Source: an uncultured Veillonella sp. (lineage in GTDB: Bacteria > Bacillota > Negativicutes > Veillonellales > Veillonellaceae). From it: a stretch of DNA of 64,000 nt. The DNA is taken from the NCBI GenBank assembly GCA_900757715.1, contig CAAEOZ010000090.1:5395-69394 (forward strand). The letters run 5' to 3'. Below, piece after piece: positions 26,224-34,335 of this stretch (position 1 is the stretch's first letter; every line of letters begins with the position of its first letter). Under the pieces are notes generated by a model. It searched no databases, had not been told where the DNA came from, and saw only the letters and a list, made by a program, of their open reading frames with translations. A program made the position numbers and the translations under genes.

Positions 26224-27642
26224 TTATATTTCTTTTACATCATCAGGTATAGCCGGAGGAGCGGGTGGTTTACCCATAGATCTTTCAATGAACACCACAG
26301 CCACAAAGACGATGAGGCTGACGATGGAACCAAAGATGATGGACATGATGCCATATGGATTGCCAACAAATTCCCAGTACACGCCTGCGATGGAGCCGAG
26401 TACGATGGACCAAATGCCAGCGCCAGCTGTTGCATTTTTCCAAGTGAGGCCAAGTAGGAATGCAGCGAATGGGCCAGCGGATCTCATTGTGAAAGCAAAT
26501 ACGAGCATCGGAATGATGGCTTTGCTTACGAGGGAGATGATGATGGCGATGATGCCGAGGAATAGCACGCACAGACGGCTGTAATTTGTGAGCTGAGCGT
26601 CAGTGAGGCTTTTACCAAAATGATGTTCCACAATATCCTTGGTAAATACTGTTGCGGCACCTAAGAGGTCGCCTGCGCCTGATGAAAGCGTAGCCGACAC
26701 GACCGCAGCCATAACGAAGCCTGCCATTACAGGAGGCATGAGGTTAAGCGCTACCGTTGCCACCGCATTGTTCGCTTCGATGTTCGGGAATTCAGCCAAT
26801 GCTACGAGGCCTAAAACCGCAGGAACAAAGGCGAATAGAGCCATGATAATACCACAAATGATAGAACCGAGAACGGCCGTTCTCTCATCCTTCGCTGCAA
26901 AGTACCGTTGTACGGATTCTTGGCCGGTGGAGAAGGTCATGAAGTACATAATGATGAGGCCGATGATGGTTTTCCAACCAACCTTCGTAAATCCTAATTG
27001 TTCAGGCGGCAATTTCGCCACTACCGATTCCCAGCCGCCCACATTGTGCAATACGAATGGCACCGCGAGGGAGAAGCCCCCAACGAGGACGAAGAAATGG
27101 ATAACGTCCGTCATCGTAACGCTCCACATACCGCCGGACATGGTATAAATTACGAGTACCGCGCCGCAGATGAGGATGGCGAGCTCTGTTGAAAGCCCTG
27201 TGAGAACGCTAATAATAGTTGCAGTTGCTGTAATCTGTACGCCTGCTAGTGTGATTGTTGCCAGCATGGACAGAATGGAAGTAATGAGATGGCTAGATGC
27301 GCCGAAACGACGGCCGATGATCTCTGGCACTGTTGTTGCCATGGCACGCCGTAAGAGCGGTGCAATGAAAGCAACGAGGATAACACCAATCCCTGCAGAT
27401 ACTACGTACCAACCTGCAGATAAACCCCAAGAACCATACGCTTTCGCTGCTACACCTACGGTGCTCCCACCACCGATTTCTGTAGCTGCTAATGTGCCTG
27501 CCGTCATAAGAACCCCAATACGACGACCTGCGAGTAGATAGTCAGTACTATCTTTTACACGAATATGACAATACACGCCGACTAATAAATTCAGTAATAA
27601 ATAGGCGCAAACAATAATCCAAATAATAGTCAGAGAATCCAT
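26224..27642 (-). CDS. Sodium:solute symporter (SSF family)
   Basis: Membrane transporter of 472 aa with about 13 predicted helices, of the sodium/solute symporter family. Typical SSF features are DYLLAGRRIG after helix 1, GGGSTVGVAAKAYGSWG in helix 2, and TMSGGMWSVTMTDVIHFF in helix 5. The last is the family signature region near the sodium site. It probably takes up a carboxylate, amino acid or similar solute using the Na+ gradient; the substrate cannot be told from sequence. GGAGGTGTC precedes the ATG. It is GC-richer than the secreted paralogs around it and looks like a core gene embedded in an accessory zone. Confidence 0.9.
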   Translation of the reverse strand: MDSLTIIWIIVCAYLLLNLLVGVYCHIRVKDSTDYLLAGRRIGVLMTAGTLAATEIGGGSTVGVAAKAYGSWGLSAGWYVVSAGIGVILVAFIAPLLRRAMATTVPEIIGRRFGASSHLITSILSMLATITLAGVQITATATIISVLTGLSTELAILICGAVLVIYTMSGGMWSVTMTDVIHFFVLVGGFSLAVPFVLHNVGGWESVVAKLPPEQLGFTKVGWKTIIGLIIMYFMTFSTGQESVQRYFAAKDERTAVLGSIICGIIMALFAFVPAVLGLVALAEFPNIEANNAVATVALNLMPPVMAGFVMAAVVSATLSSGAGDLLGAATVFTKDIVEHHFGKSLTDAQLTNYSRLCVLFLGIIAIIISLVSKAIIPMLVFAFTMRSAGPFAAFLLGLTWKNATAGAGIWSIVLGSIAGVYWEFVGNPYGIMSIIFGSIVSLIVFVAVVFIERSMGKPPAPPAIPDDVKEI

Positions 27643-27802
27643 ATGACACCTCCAAAAATTTACACTATCTAGAGATTCATACTAAATCACCCTTACTACT
27701 TGCGGTGCATATATCAAGTATAGTTTAATTATCCATAAAAACTGGGGAAAATACAAAGAGGAGTTTTATTGCTTGTTGGAGAATATATATACATTGGGAA
27801 TA

Positions 27803-27829
27803 AAAAAGCCCGTTATTAACGGGATTTTT
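27803..27829 (+). terminator. Terminator fused to the decayed toxin module
   Basis: CCCGTTA pairs with TAACGGG, then a T-run at 27825. It joins directly to the remnant of toxin copy 2, marking the deletion boundary. Confidence 0.65.
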
Positions 27830-27871
27830 GGGGCATTAATAGCACTTATTTGTCTCATAAAAGACAAATAG
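27825..27871 (+). pseudogene. Decayed type I toxin, copy 2 (5' end deleted)
   Basis: Only the 3' half of the toxin ORF remains. The frame reads FGALIALICLIKDK then TAG, nearly identical to copy 1. The promoter, ribosome site, start codon and first half are gone, replaced by an unrelated terminator hairpin. The antitoxin promoter downstream is intact, so an orphan antisense RNA could still be made. Confidence 0.8.
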
Positions 27872-27969
27872 CCCTTCGTTATCTTAGATGATTCGATAAC
27901 TGAAAGGCCATTTCTCAAGATTTTCTGTTTTTAGAGATGCGCCTGACGTTACGACTCGTCTGACTATCT
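27857..27969 (-). ncRNA. Orphan antisense RNA antitoxin, copy 2
   Basis: Minus-strand promoter TTGACG (27999-28004) and TATAAT (27976-27981), spacer 17. The RNA sequence and hairpin match copy 1, although the toxin gene is broken. It could act in trans on the intact copies. Boundaries are inferred. Confidence 0.6.
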
Positions 27970-28076
27970 ACCTATATTATAGGGATAAAGATTTATATCG
28001 TCAAATTGAGATGAACCTCATATATTAAATAGAAACAAACCTCATGCATAGTGAAATATAAAGTTATAAATAATAG

Positions 28077-28121
28077 GCACAATCTTATTTGCATAGTATA
28101 CTTATGCTAATAAGATTGTGC
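28077..28121 (+). promoter_or_regulatory. Leader hairpin of secreted paralog 2
   Basis: GCACAATCTTA (28077-28087) pairs with TAAGATTGTGC (28111-28121) around TAGTATACTTATGCTA. Compared with 24366-24410 the stem changes are compensated on both sides, while the loop is kept. Confidence 0.7.
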
Positions 28122-28152
28122 TTATTTATGTTGTAAATTTAGAGAGGGTTTT

Positions 28153-29412
28153 ATGTTACGTAAAAGTTTCCTACTGATGACAGCGATAGCTGCTTTCACC
28201 ATGAATGCAAGCGCTGTGCAGATCGAAGTGCCAAAAGGGCAACCACCTGTGCCTGGAGCGGATGCAAGTATTCCTGCTAATGCGTATGAGAATTATCGTC
28301 ATGTTAATGAGGTAGCGGAGAAAAAAGCAGAGTCATATAGTCAATTTGTAAAATCAAAACCTACAAATCCTCCATCTGCCTTTGATAAGCTGAATTTGGA
28401 ACACCCTGGTTTTGCTAAGGCTTTGGAGCTTGCAGATTATTCGCAGTCTACAGTGGTATTGATTCATGAAGGAAATAAAAATATCAGGCTATCTGTACCA
28501 AATGTCAGCTTTCGCGGTGATGTTGTAGAGTCTCCATCTGGAAAAGAAGGTCCTTTTTTTGCTATTAGAAGCTTAAGTACATTTTTGGTAGTAGGCCCGC
28601 CTCATGGTAAAGCACTTGATGCATATTCTGAAAGTAAAGGAAAATATATGTATCCAGAATTAAGGAATGCATCTTGGAAGTTTATGTCGAACAGTGCTCG
28701 TGTGATGTATACGGAATTCACACCGAATGATACAAAAACTGCCTATGGCATTACCTATGGTGGTTGGGTAAATACGGAAGATCCGTACCAAGATCAAGCA
28801 CCTGAAGTGGTAATGAGTAATTATATCATTCCGTCCATAGAATCCTTAGCTGGATTAGATAACTATAGTCAGATTGAGCATTGGGACAATTTTAACTATC
28901 GTATTCCTAAGACGGCTAAGCTTGTGAGTGTATCTGTAGAAAATGAGATACATGAGGTGAGAACCTATGAGGATACAGGGGTTAAAATACGGGTAATACG
29001 TAGCGCAATCAGGAGTAAAGAGACAGATAACACGCTGATTAAGGTTCCAATAATATATTATTTACATAAATATAATGATTTGGAGACACCTACACAGTAC
29101 GCCGTAGTGTGGAATAACGGAATTCCTGGTTCTTTAGTTGATGACTATAAACCCAATCGTGAATCCTATCTTCGTCATGTTATGAAAGATTCTGTATACT
29201 ATTACAGTTATCGCATTAATTATGATGAAAGTAAAACGTCTTATACACATAAACAGCTAAGAGATATGATTGAATATGTGGGATTTGATGATGCGGCAAG
29301 ATTACGAAAAGAGCCACAATGCCGAGAGAAAGGGTCATATAAGGAGAGACTCGAAAATAGCCCAGTATTTATCCCTTGGTATATGGAATGGGTTAAACTG
29401 TTGACTCAATAG
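28153..29412 (+). CDS. Secreted PGAD-motif protein, paralog 2
   Basis: Exported protein of 419 aa with signal peptide (FLLMTAIAAFTMNASA). The mature N-terminus carries GQPPVPGADASIPANAYENY, nearly identical to paralog 1. The C-terminal landmarks VVWNNGIPGSLVDDY and LRDMIEYVGF are also shared, but the middle is divergent. An extra C-terminal tail of about 35 residues follows. Not recognised as a known family, with no catalytic motif seen. GAGAGGG precedes the ATG. It lies between the decayed toxin copy 2 and a small membrane protein gene. Confidence 0.8.
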   Translation: MLRKSFLLMTAIAAFTMNASAVQIEVPKGQPPVPGADASIPANAYENYRHVNEVAEKKAESYSQFVKSKPTNPPSAFDKLNLEHPGFAKALELADYSQSTVVLIHEGNKNIRLSVPNVSFRGDVVESPSGKEGPFFAIRSLSTFLVVGPPHGKALDAYSESKGKYMYPELRNASWKFMSNSARVMYTEFTPNDTKTAYGITYGGWVNTEDPYQDQAPEVVMSNYIIPSIESLAGLDNYSQIEHWDNFNYRIPKTAKLVSVSVENEIHEVRTYEDTGVKIRVIRSAIRSKETDNTLIKVPIIYYLHKYNDLETPTQYAVVWNNGIPGSLVDDYKPNRESYLRHVMKDSVYYYSYRINYDESKTSYTHKQLRDMIEYVGFDDAARLRKEPQCREKGSYKERLENSPVFIPWYMEWVKLLTQ

Positions 29413-29460
29413 AAAATTTTGCTTTTTTAAGCTTGTATAATATTAGATAGGAGAGAGCCA

Positions 29461-29862
29461 ATGAGTAAACTCAAATACATCAAAATTATATTAGTGCTTT
29501 TGCTTAAGGCTTATCTCATTTATCTATGGGTCAACTTCGTAGGGGCGTTTACTCATCTACTCTATTATATTTATATATTGAAAGTTTTTTCATTGGAGGA
29601 TTTCGGATTATTTCTATTCTTTCTCTTTGGTAATATATGTTGTATTCTGTGGCTTGTTTTATGGTGTAAGCGATTACCGCCGGCTTTTAATAAGCCCAAA
29701 ATATATTATGAAATTAAAGACTGGATTCGATCTAAGAAAGAAGAAGCACCTATCTATAAAGTTTTATTTGGCAGTTTATTGCTTTTGCTAAAGCTATGTC
29801 TTGTAGTGTATATCTTAATTACAGCTTTCATGATTTTAAGCATTCCAGTAATATACCTTTGA
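29461..29862 (+). CDS. Small integral membrane protein
   Basis: Protein of 133 aa with about three to four hydrophobic helices (residues about 8-25, 28-45, 50-70 and 103-130) and a charged central loop (KIYYEIKDWIRSKKEE). No family was recognised. A strong TAGGAGAGAG ribosome site lies just upstream. It follows secreted paralog 2 by 48 bases and is probably co-transcribed, ending at the terminator at 29888. It might help with export or anchoring of that protein, but nothing in the sequence proves it. The ribosome site is perfectly complementary to the loop of the sRNA predicted at 33985. Confidence 0.65.
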   Translation: MSKLKYIKIILVLLLKAYLIYLWVNFVGAFTHLLYYIYILKVFSLEDFGLFLFFLFGNICCILWLVLWCKRLPPAFNKPKIYYEIKDWIRSKKEEAPIYKVLFGSLLLLLKLCLVVYILITAFMILSIPVIYL

Positions 29863-29887
29863 ACTTCTATCAAATGTTAAATAGACT

Positions 29888-29930
29888 AAAAAGCCGAGCT
29901 ACTATGTTGATTAAGTAGCTCGGCTTTTAT
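29888..29930 (+). terminator. Intrinsic terminator
   Basis: AAAAGCCGAGCTAC and GTAGCTCGGCTTTT form a long perfect stem followed by T residues. Confidence 0.9.
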
Positions 29931-29965
29931 TAGTTTATTCATATATTTATATAATATGGTTTTTA

Positions 29966-29994
29966 TTGTATCGTATATTAGTTTGCTCTATAAT
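29966..29994 (+). promoter_or_regulatory. Promoter of type I toxin copy 3
   Basis: TTGTAT (29966-29971), 17-base spacer, TATAAT (29989-29994). The surrounding sequence is nearly identical to copy 1. Confidence 0.8.
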
Positions 29995-30053
29995 AGACTT
30001 AGGATAGTCAGACGAGGTTGGGCTTCTCTTCGTTTTTGAAGGGAGGGGTGCTT

Positions 30054-30182
30054 ATGAGTGGGTATAAAATTATTATGGTTATCCTTGGGATTTTATCAGT
30101 CATGATATCCTTTGGAGCACTTGTGGCGCTTATTTGTCTAGAAATAGCAAAATGGCCCTTCGTTTCTTCGGAAATTAGATAA
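30054..30182 (+). CDS. Holin-like type I toxin, copy 3
   Basis: Unlisted 42-aa hydrophobic peptide starting MSGYKIIMVILGILSVMISF, with a longer tail than copy 1 because the TAG after the helix is lost and the frame runs through the hairpin region. GGGAGGGG serves as ribosome site and lies in a 5' hairpin (CTCTTC with GAAGGGAG). The shared N-terminal pattern M-S-x-Y-x-I-I-M and F-G-A-L-x-A-L-I-C-L link it to copy 1. Likely a membrane-acting type I toxin under antisense control. Confidence 0.75.
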   Translation: MSGYKIIMVILGILSVMISFGALVALICLEIAKWPFVSSEIR

Positions 30183-30253
30183 AACGAAAAGGCCATTTCT
30201 ACATATTATTAGTTTGTGAGATGAGCCTGACGTCACTACTCGTCTGACTATCT
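30150..30253 (-). ncRNA. Antisense RNA antitoxin, copy 3
   Basis: Minus-strand promoter TTGACG (30283-30288) and TATAAT (30260-30265), spacer 17. The predicted RNA starts near 30253 and overlaps the 3' end of the toxin copy 3 frame. The 3' boundary is inferred from the AAATGGCC stem. Confidence 0.65.
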
Positions 30254-30311
30254 ACCTATATTATAGGGGTAAAGATTTATATCGTCAAATTGAGATAAAC
30301 TGGAGGTCCTT

Positions 30312-30848
30312 ATGAAACCATTTGAAACGAAGGATTACAAAGCTTTTACCATATTCGAGGAGCGTTGGGCTCTTGTTACGGCCGGTACGCCTGATGATTT
30401 CAACACTTGTACGGTTAGTTGGGGCAGTATGGGCAACGTGTGGGGCCCGAATGGCGGCGATATGTCTACGGTGACGGTGTACATTCATCCAGCCCGCTAT
30501 ACGCAGGAATTTATGGCAAAATACGATACCTTTACCGTTAGTTTCTTCCCTGAAAGCTATCGCAAGGCGCTTGGTTACTTAGGATCTCATTCTGGTCGAG
30601 ACGAAGATAAGGTAGCTAACTCTGGACTAACACCAGTTGCAGCAGGTGATGGCGTGACTTTCAAAGAAGCAGAGTTAACATTTGTATGTAAAAAGCTATA
30701 TGAACATCAATTTGACGAATCTCATTTAGCAGCCCATGTAAAGGAATATTATGCAGCGAATCCGTCCATGTATACCCAAGCTGGTAAGGATCGTTGGGAA
30801 CCTCATTATATGTACATCGGCGAAGTAGTTGATGCCATAGAGGGCTAG
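30312..30848 (+). CDS. Flavin reductase-like domain protein
   Basis: Soluble protein of 178 aa that fits the flavin reductase (FMN-binding split barrel) family. It begins with a short helix, then ALVTAGTPDDFNTCTVSWGSMGN, the typical strand-turn around FMN, followed by the V-Y-I-H-P-x-R-Y-T motif and F-T-V-S-F-F. It probably binds FMN and transfers electrons from NAD(P)H or reduces small substrates; the partner is unknown. GGAGGTCC is the ribosome site. No operon partner is present. It lies just downstream of toxin module 3 and ends at a terminator. Confidence 0.82.
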   Translation: MKPFETKDYKAFTIFEERWALVTAGTPDDFNTCTVSWGSMGNVWGPNGGDMSTVTVYIHPARYTQEFMAKYDTFTVSFFPESYRKALGYLGSHSGRDEDKVANSGLTPVAAGDGVTFKEAELTFVCKKLYEHQFDESHLAAHVKEYYAANPSMYTQAGKDRWEPHYMYIGEVVDAIEG

Positions 30849-30942
30849 TCTGTCCACATAACAAATGAAGACATACATACAATTCTTTGGGATACCGTGA
30901 ATGCTGTATCTTAACTAAGTATATTTTAGTTTTCTAGTACTA

Positions 30943-30980
30943 AAAAAGTCGAGCTTCTATCGTTTAGTTGCTCGACTTTT
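30943..30980. terminator. Intrinsic terminator
   Basis: AAAAGTCGAGC pairs with GCTCGACTTTT. It sits between convergent genes and can serve both strands. Confidence 0.8.
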
Positions 30981-31053
30981 GTTAGTTAATTTATATATTT
31001 GTATAATATAATGCTTATGAAAGCTATTTTATAATGGTGTTGATATAGATCGT

Positions 31054-32388
31054 CTATGCTTCTGGAAATAGAACATGTTCTTGCATTTTAAAATTAGGAT
31101 TATTGGTAGAATCAAAGAACTCAATCATATTCCGTAATTTTTGAACTTCCTCAGCACTTAAAAAACTTGGATAGAAGATAGTATAAGTAAAACTATATAT
31201 GCCATCATAGGAGTTAAAGTTTAGAATGTGATCATCCTTATTAGGTTCATAGCTGTGTATGGATAGACCAGGGATGTTATTGTTCCATACAACTGAGTAA
31301 TTGATATAGTCTGATGCTGATGGATGGTAACGGTAAATATCCCAGAACGTATTTAAATCAGTTTTAAAATTGTAATGACCATTTATAACAAGTTCACGGG
31401 CATATGGGTTTTTAGGAACATTGTCAGTAGAAATAAAGAATGTTATGTCTCCTTTTTTGTAGTATCTAATATCTTGGTGGTCGGTGCCCTTACTTTCACC
31501 TTCGTATATGGCGTCTTTTGGTACGCGGTATTGTACACCGTTTAAGCTTTCTATGCGTGAATATTGATTTAATTCATTTAGGTTTTGTACAGAGGGAAGC
31601 ACATAATTAGCCAATAATTTATCTGTAGGAACCTTATTCAGAACGGGGTTGTTATCATAATAGACAAACCCTGCGTGATATAAGGGATGACGCATGTTAT
31701 AGCCCTTAAATTTAAAATTTATTGTGTCGATGGTGAGCGTTGTTTTTTTACCGTTTTTAAGGTGTGGCATTTTCATGCTATCCCAAGTGCTGTAGGTAAC
31801 AGTAGGATATGAAAATACAGTGCCTTTTATATCAGAAATGTGTTTTGCTGGATTACGTTTTGCCATGTCCTGAAAGAAATCACGAACATTCTTGTCGGTT
31901 AGTTTTTCATAAGCTATTTTTGTGTTACGCCAGTCATAGTCTTTGTAATCAGCATAGTCAATTTCTAAATTGAGACTTCCGTTATCGGTTAATACTCGAT
32001 AGTCCTCAATGGTTCGACTTGGATTTTTGTAACGTCTTATATTATAATCACTTTTTATGCCTGCAACGGGGAATGAAAGCCGAATTTGGTTGTATTGATC
32101 ATGAATGGAGATGACTGTATTATGGTAATGTTGACCGCGATATATAGAGGCTGCTTTAGCATACTTAATTTCGTTTTTACTAATACCGTTAGCCTTGTCA
32201 GTTGCTTTTAATGTTTCCACATAGTTTACTACATCCTTTTCAATATCAGGGTTTGTGGCTTGGTAGTTTACGTAGGCATCCTTTGGAATCTTCGAATCTG
32301 CACCAGGGATATTAACATCGATAGCTCCTACTGGTGATAATATAGTGCTTATCATGAAAGCACCCGCTAATAATGGTAGTTTTGTCAT
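31054..32388 (-). CDS. Secreted PGAD-motif protein, paralog 3
   Basis: Exported protein of 444 aa with signal peptide (LPLLAGAFMISTILSP, cleavage near GAI-DV). It has a shortened family N-terminus (NIPGADSKIPKDAYVNYQ) and lacks the GQPPVP extension of the other two. The C-terminal blocks VVWNNNIPGLSIHSYEP, FTYTIFYP and LRNMIEFF confirm it as the third family member. No enzyme motif was seen. It lies on the opposite strand with its own GGGAGATAC ribosome site. The covarying leader hairpin seen upstream of the other two was not found here. Confidence 0.78.
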   Translation of the reverse strand: MTKLPLLAGAFMISTILSPVGAIDVNIPGADSKIPKDAYVNYQATNPDIEKDVVNYVETLKATDKANGISKNEIKYAKAASIYRGQHYHNTVISIHDQYNQIRLSFPVAGIKSDYNIRRYKNPSRTIEDYRVLTDNGSLNLEIDYADYKDYDWRNTKIAYEKLTDKNVRDFFQDMAKRNPAKHISDIKGTVFSYPTVTYSTWDSMKMPHLKNGKKTTLTIDTINFKFKGYNMRHPLYHAGFVYYDNNPVLNKVPTDKLLANYVLPSVQNLNELNQYSRIESLNGVQYRVPKDAIYEGESKGTDHQDIRYYKKGDITFFISTDNVPKNPYARELVINGHYNFKTDLNTFWDIYRYHPSASDYINYSVVWNNNIPGLSIHSYEPNKDDHILNFNSYDGIYSFTYTIFYPSFLSAEEVQKLRNMIEFFDSTNNPNFKMQEHVLFPEA

Positions 32389-32837
32389 AGTAGTATCTCC
32401 CGTTTACACTCTCATATCTATTGGTATTGTAGTAATCCATAGGTTATGTTATTAAGTATAATTATATAACTGAATGACTATATTGATTCAAGTATTCATC
32501 AAAATAAGTCATAAATTTGATGAAAAATAAGTATACAAAAGCTAAGTGTAATGAATGGCTTATATAGGGAACTCTTTTATTGATAACTACTATAAATAGC
32601 ATGAATTGATAAAATTTTTATAAAATATAATCCCACAAAAACTGCAAAATCTGATATAATATTAGTATGAAAATCGACGTATGTAAGGACTAAAAAATGG
32701 TGTGTATGAAGTGATTTTCTGGCCTAGAAAATCACTATATTCTTAGTATTCAGTCGATATAATCGGAATGTTGTATATATGAAATGACTACGCAAATGCG
32801 TAGTTTTTATTATTTTTTGTTTGGTGTAGGTAGTCCC
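32389..32837. other. Intergenic region between divergent genes
   Basis: AT-rich. Holds a hairpin AGTGATTTTCT/AGAAAATCACT (about 32709-32735) without a T-run, a probable -10 near 32658 and the terminator-like hairpin at 32787. No gene is supported. Confidence 0.4.
32787..32808 (+). terminator. Terminator-like hairpin in a leader region
   Basis: ACTACGC and GCGTAGT flank a 4-base loop, followed by TTTTT. It lies just before the most likely start of the next gene, so it may attenuate that gene. Confidence 0.55.
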
Positions 32838-33281
32838 ATGAGTGTAGTAAAGCCCTTATTATGGCTATTAGAACCGTATATCGTATACAAGGCCTATTTG
32901 TGGGGCGTCCGTTTCATGGCACAGCCTTTTACATGGGAAGGCGAATTAGATTGGTTCGCTTTTATGCTAACCATACTGCTCGTCATTGATGTGGTGGCGT
33001 TGCCCTTGGTGATCTTCTATTGCCCTGGTTTGAATCCTGGGGTACGTGTTCCGGACTGGATTCGCCGTTTAGGAACACCTATTTATGCCGTCCATAATTG
33101 GCTTGATGATAAGGTTGGTGGCGATACATCTACACCGGTTGTATGGCTCCGTAAAGCCTTGCATTCCTTACTTTTATTCATTTATTATCTAGTGCCATTT
33201 TACGTGGGTGGTCATCTCGTAATGGGGCTCGTAGTAGCGCTCATGTATGACGTCCTTGTATGGGCCCATGGAGGTGTATAA
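32838..33281 (+). CDS. Integral membrane protein of unknown function
   Basis: About 147 aa with three predicted transmembrane segments: LDWFAFMLTILLVIDVVALP, SLLLFIYYLVPFYVGG and LVMGLVVALMYDVLVW. An amphipathic N-terminus precedes them. Family not recognised. The start is uncertain. ATG at 32838 was preferred over ATG at 32784 because the latter begins inside a terminator-like hairpin, although no strong ribosome site is seen for either. The stop overlaps the start of the glycosylase gene (TAATG), so the two are coupled and co-transcribed. Confidence 0.65.
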   Translation: MSVVKPLLWLLEPYIVYKAYLWGVRFMAQPFTWEGELDWFAFMLTILLVIDVVALPLVIFYCPGLNPGVRVPDWIRRLGTPIYAVHNWLDDKVGGDTSTPVVWLRKALHSLLLFIYYLVPFYVGGHLVMGLVVALMYDVLVWAHGGV

Positions 33282-33886
33282 TGAAAAAGATTACTTGTGA
33301 ATGGCCGACGACGCCTTTATATCATGAGTACCACGATTATGAGTGGGGCCGACCAATTCATGATGATCAACTTCAATTTGAACACCTTTGTCTTGAAAAT
33401 CTCCAATGTGGACTTAGCTGGCTTACGATCTTAAATAAACGAGATATCATTCGAGCATGCTTTGATCATTTTGATATTGATACAGTTGCTGCTTATGGTG
33501 AAAGCGACATCGAACGAATCATGCAGACGGAGGGGATGGTTAAGTATCGCCTTAAAATCGAAGCTATCATCAATAATGCTTCTGCCTTTAAACGTATTCA
33601 ATCTGAATTTGGTTCATTTTGTAACTATATTTGGGGATTTACAAATCATAAAACGATTATTTATGAAAATCATCCTGAAGGGCATTTCCCTACTAAAAAT
33701 GGTCTATCTACGCGGATTAGCAAAGACCTAAAGAAACGGGGATTTAAGTTTGTAGGGCCTGTAACAATTTATTCACACCTACAAGCTAGTGGTCTCATCA
33801 ATGATCACGGTAAAGACTGCCCTTGTTTTGAGGAGATTAATAAAACAGCAGATATCGTACGTTTACCTGTAGACGATGAAGCTTAA
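33281..33886 (+). CDS. tag: DNA-3-methyladenine glycosylase I
   Basis: Base-excision repair enzyme removing 3-methyladenine from alkylated DNA. The 201-aa protein aligns with Tag over its length. CEWPTTPLYHEYHDYEWG at the N-terminus supplies Cys and His zinc ligands, and INDHGKDCPC near residue 180 supplies the other His and Cys. The helix-hairpin-helix region with GLSWLTILNKR is typical. GGAGGTG lies before ATG 33281, which overlaps the stop of the preceding membrane protein gene. Certain by family. Confidence 0.95.
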   Translation: MKKITCEWPTTPLYHEYHDYEWGRPIHDDQLQFEHLCLENLQCGLSWLTILNKRDIIRACFDHFDIDTVAAYGESDIERIMQTEGMVKYRLKIEAIINNASAFKRIQSEFGSFCNYIWGFTNHKTIIYENHPEGHFPTKNGLSTRISKDLKKRGFKFVGPVTIYSHLQASGLINDHGKDCPCFEEINKTADIVRLPVDDEA

Positions 33887-33949
33887 GGGAGATAAGCAGA
33901 GATTAGTTAACAATAGTTTTTGCGCATGATTGAGTTTACATAATTGAAT

Positions 33950-33978
33950 TTGTTGTTATGTGGAATTGGGTGTACACT
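33950..33978 (+). promoter_or_regulatory. Promoter of predicted small RNA
   Basis: TTGTTG (33950-33955), 17-base spacer, TACACT (33973-33978), in an intergenic region with no ORF immediately downstream. Confidence 0.55.
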
Positions 33979-33984
33979 AAAATC

Positions 33985-34127
33985 GATGAGGCGATAGCGA
34001 CTCATCTCATGTTGGCCCGCTTTATATAAACACATATACTCTCTCTCTCCTAAGCGGGTCTATCATTAGTTCTCTCTCAACGCTATAAACTATACAGAGC
34101 CTCTACCTTATTGGGTAGAGGCTTTTT
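33985..34127 (+). ncRNA. Predicted small RNA with anti-Shine-Dalgarno loop
   Basis: Starts after the promoter at 33950-33978 and ends at a strong terminator. Hairpin 1: GATGAG/CTCATC. Hairpin 2: CCCGCTT (34016-34022) with AAGCGGG (34052-34058), whose loop contains CTCTCTCTCC. This loop, with the first A of the stem, is the exact complement of TAGGAGAGAG, found as the ribosome site of genes at 4279 and 29461. A second CU-rich stretch (CTCTCTC) follows. No ORF or riboswitch was recognised. Inferred from promoter, folds and terminator. Confidence 0.6.
34099..34127 (+). terminator. Intrinsic terminator of the small RNA
   Basis: GCCTCTACC pairs with GGTAGAGGC across a short loop, followed by TTTTT. 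Confidence 0.9.
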
Positions 34128-34335
34128 GCTGTATATAATGTTATAAGAGGAGCAATACTGTATTAGGGAGCCATATAACAGCATTAAACAGGCTATATGT
34201 ATGGTCTTAAAGAATCTTTAATTAATCCAATTTCATAGTATATATTTTATACCATATAAATTGATTTCTTTCGATGTAGTTGTTATACTGAAGTAAATTG
34301 ATAGTGTTACTTTCACAATTAAAGAAGGGAAATAT

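Noticed and set aside
26639..27148. 169-codon plus-strand frame inside the symporter gene
   Set aside because: Antisense shadow of a GC-richer gene; low-complexity product with no domain or ribosome site.
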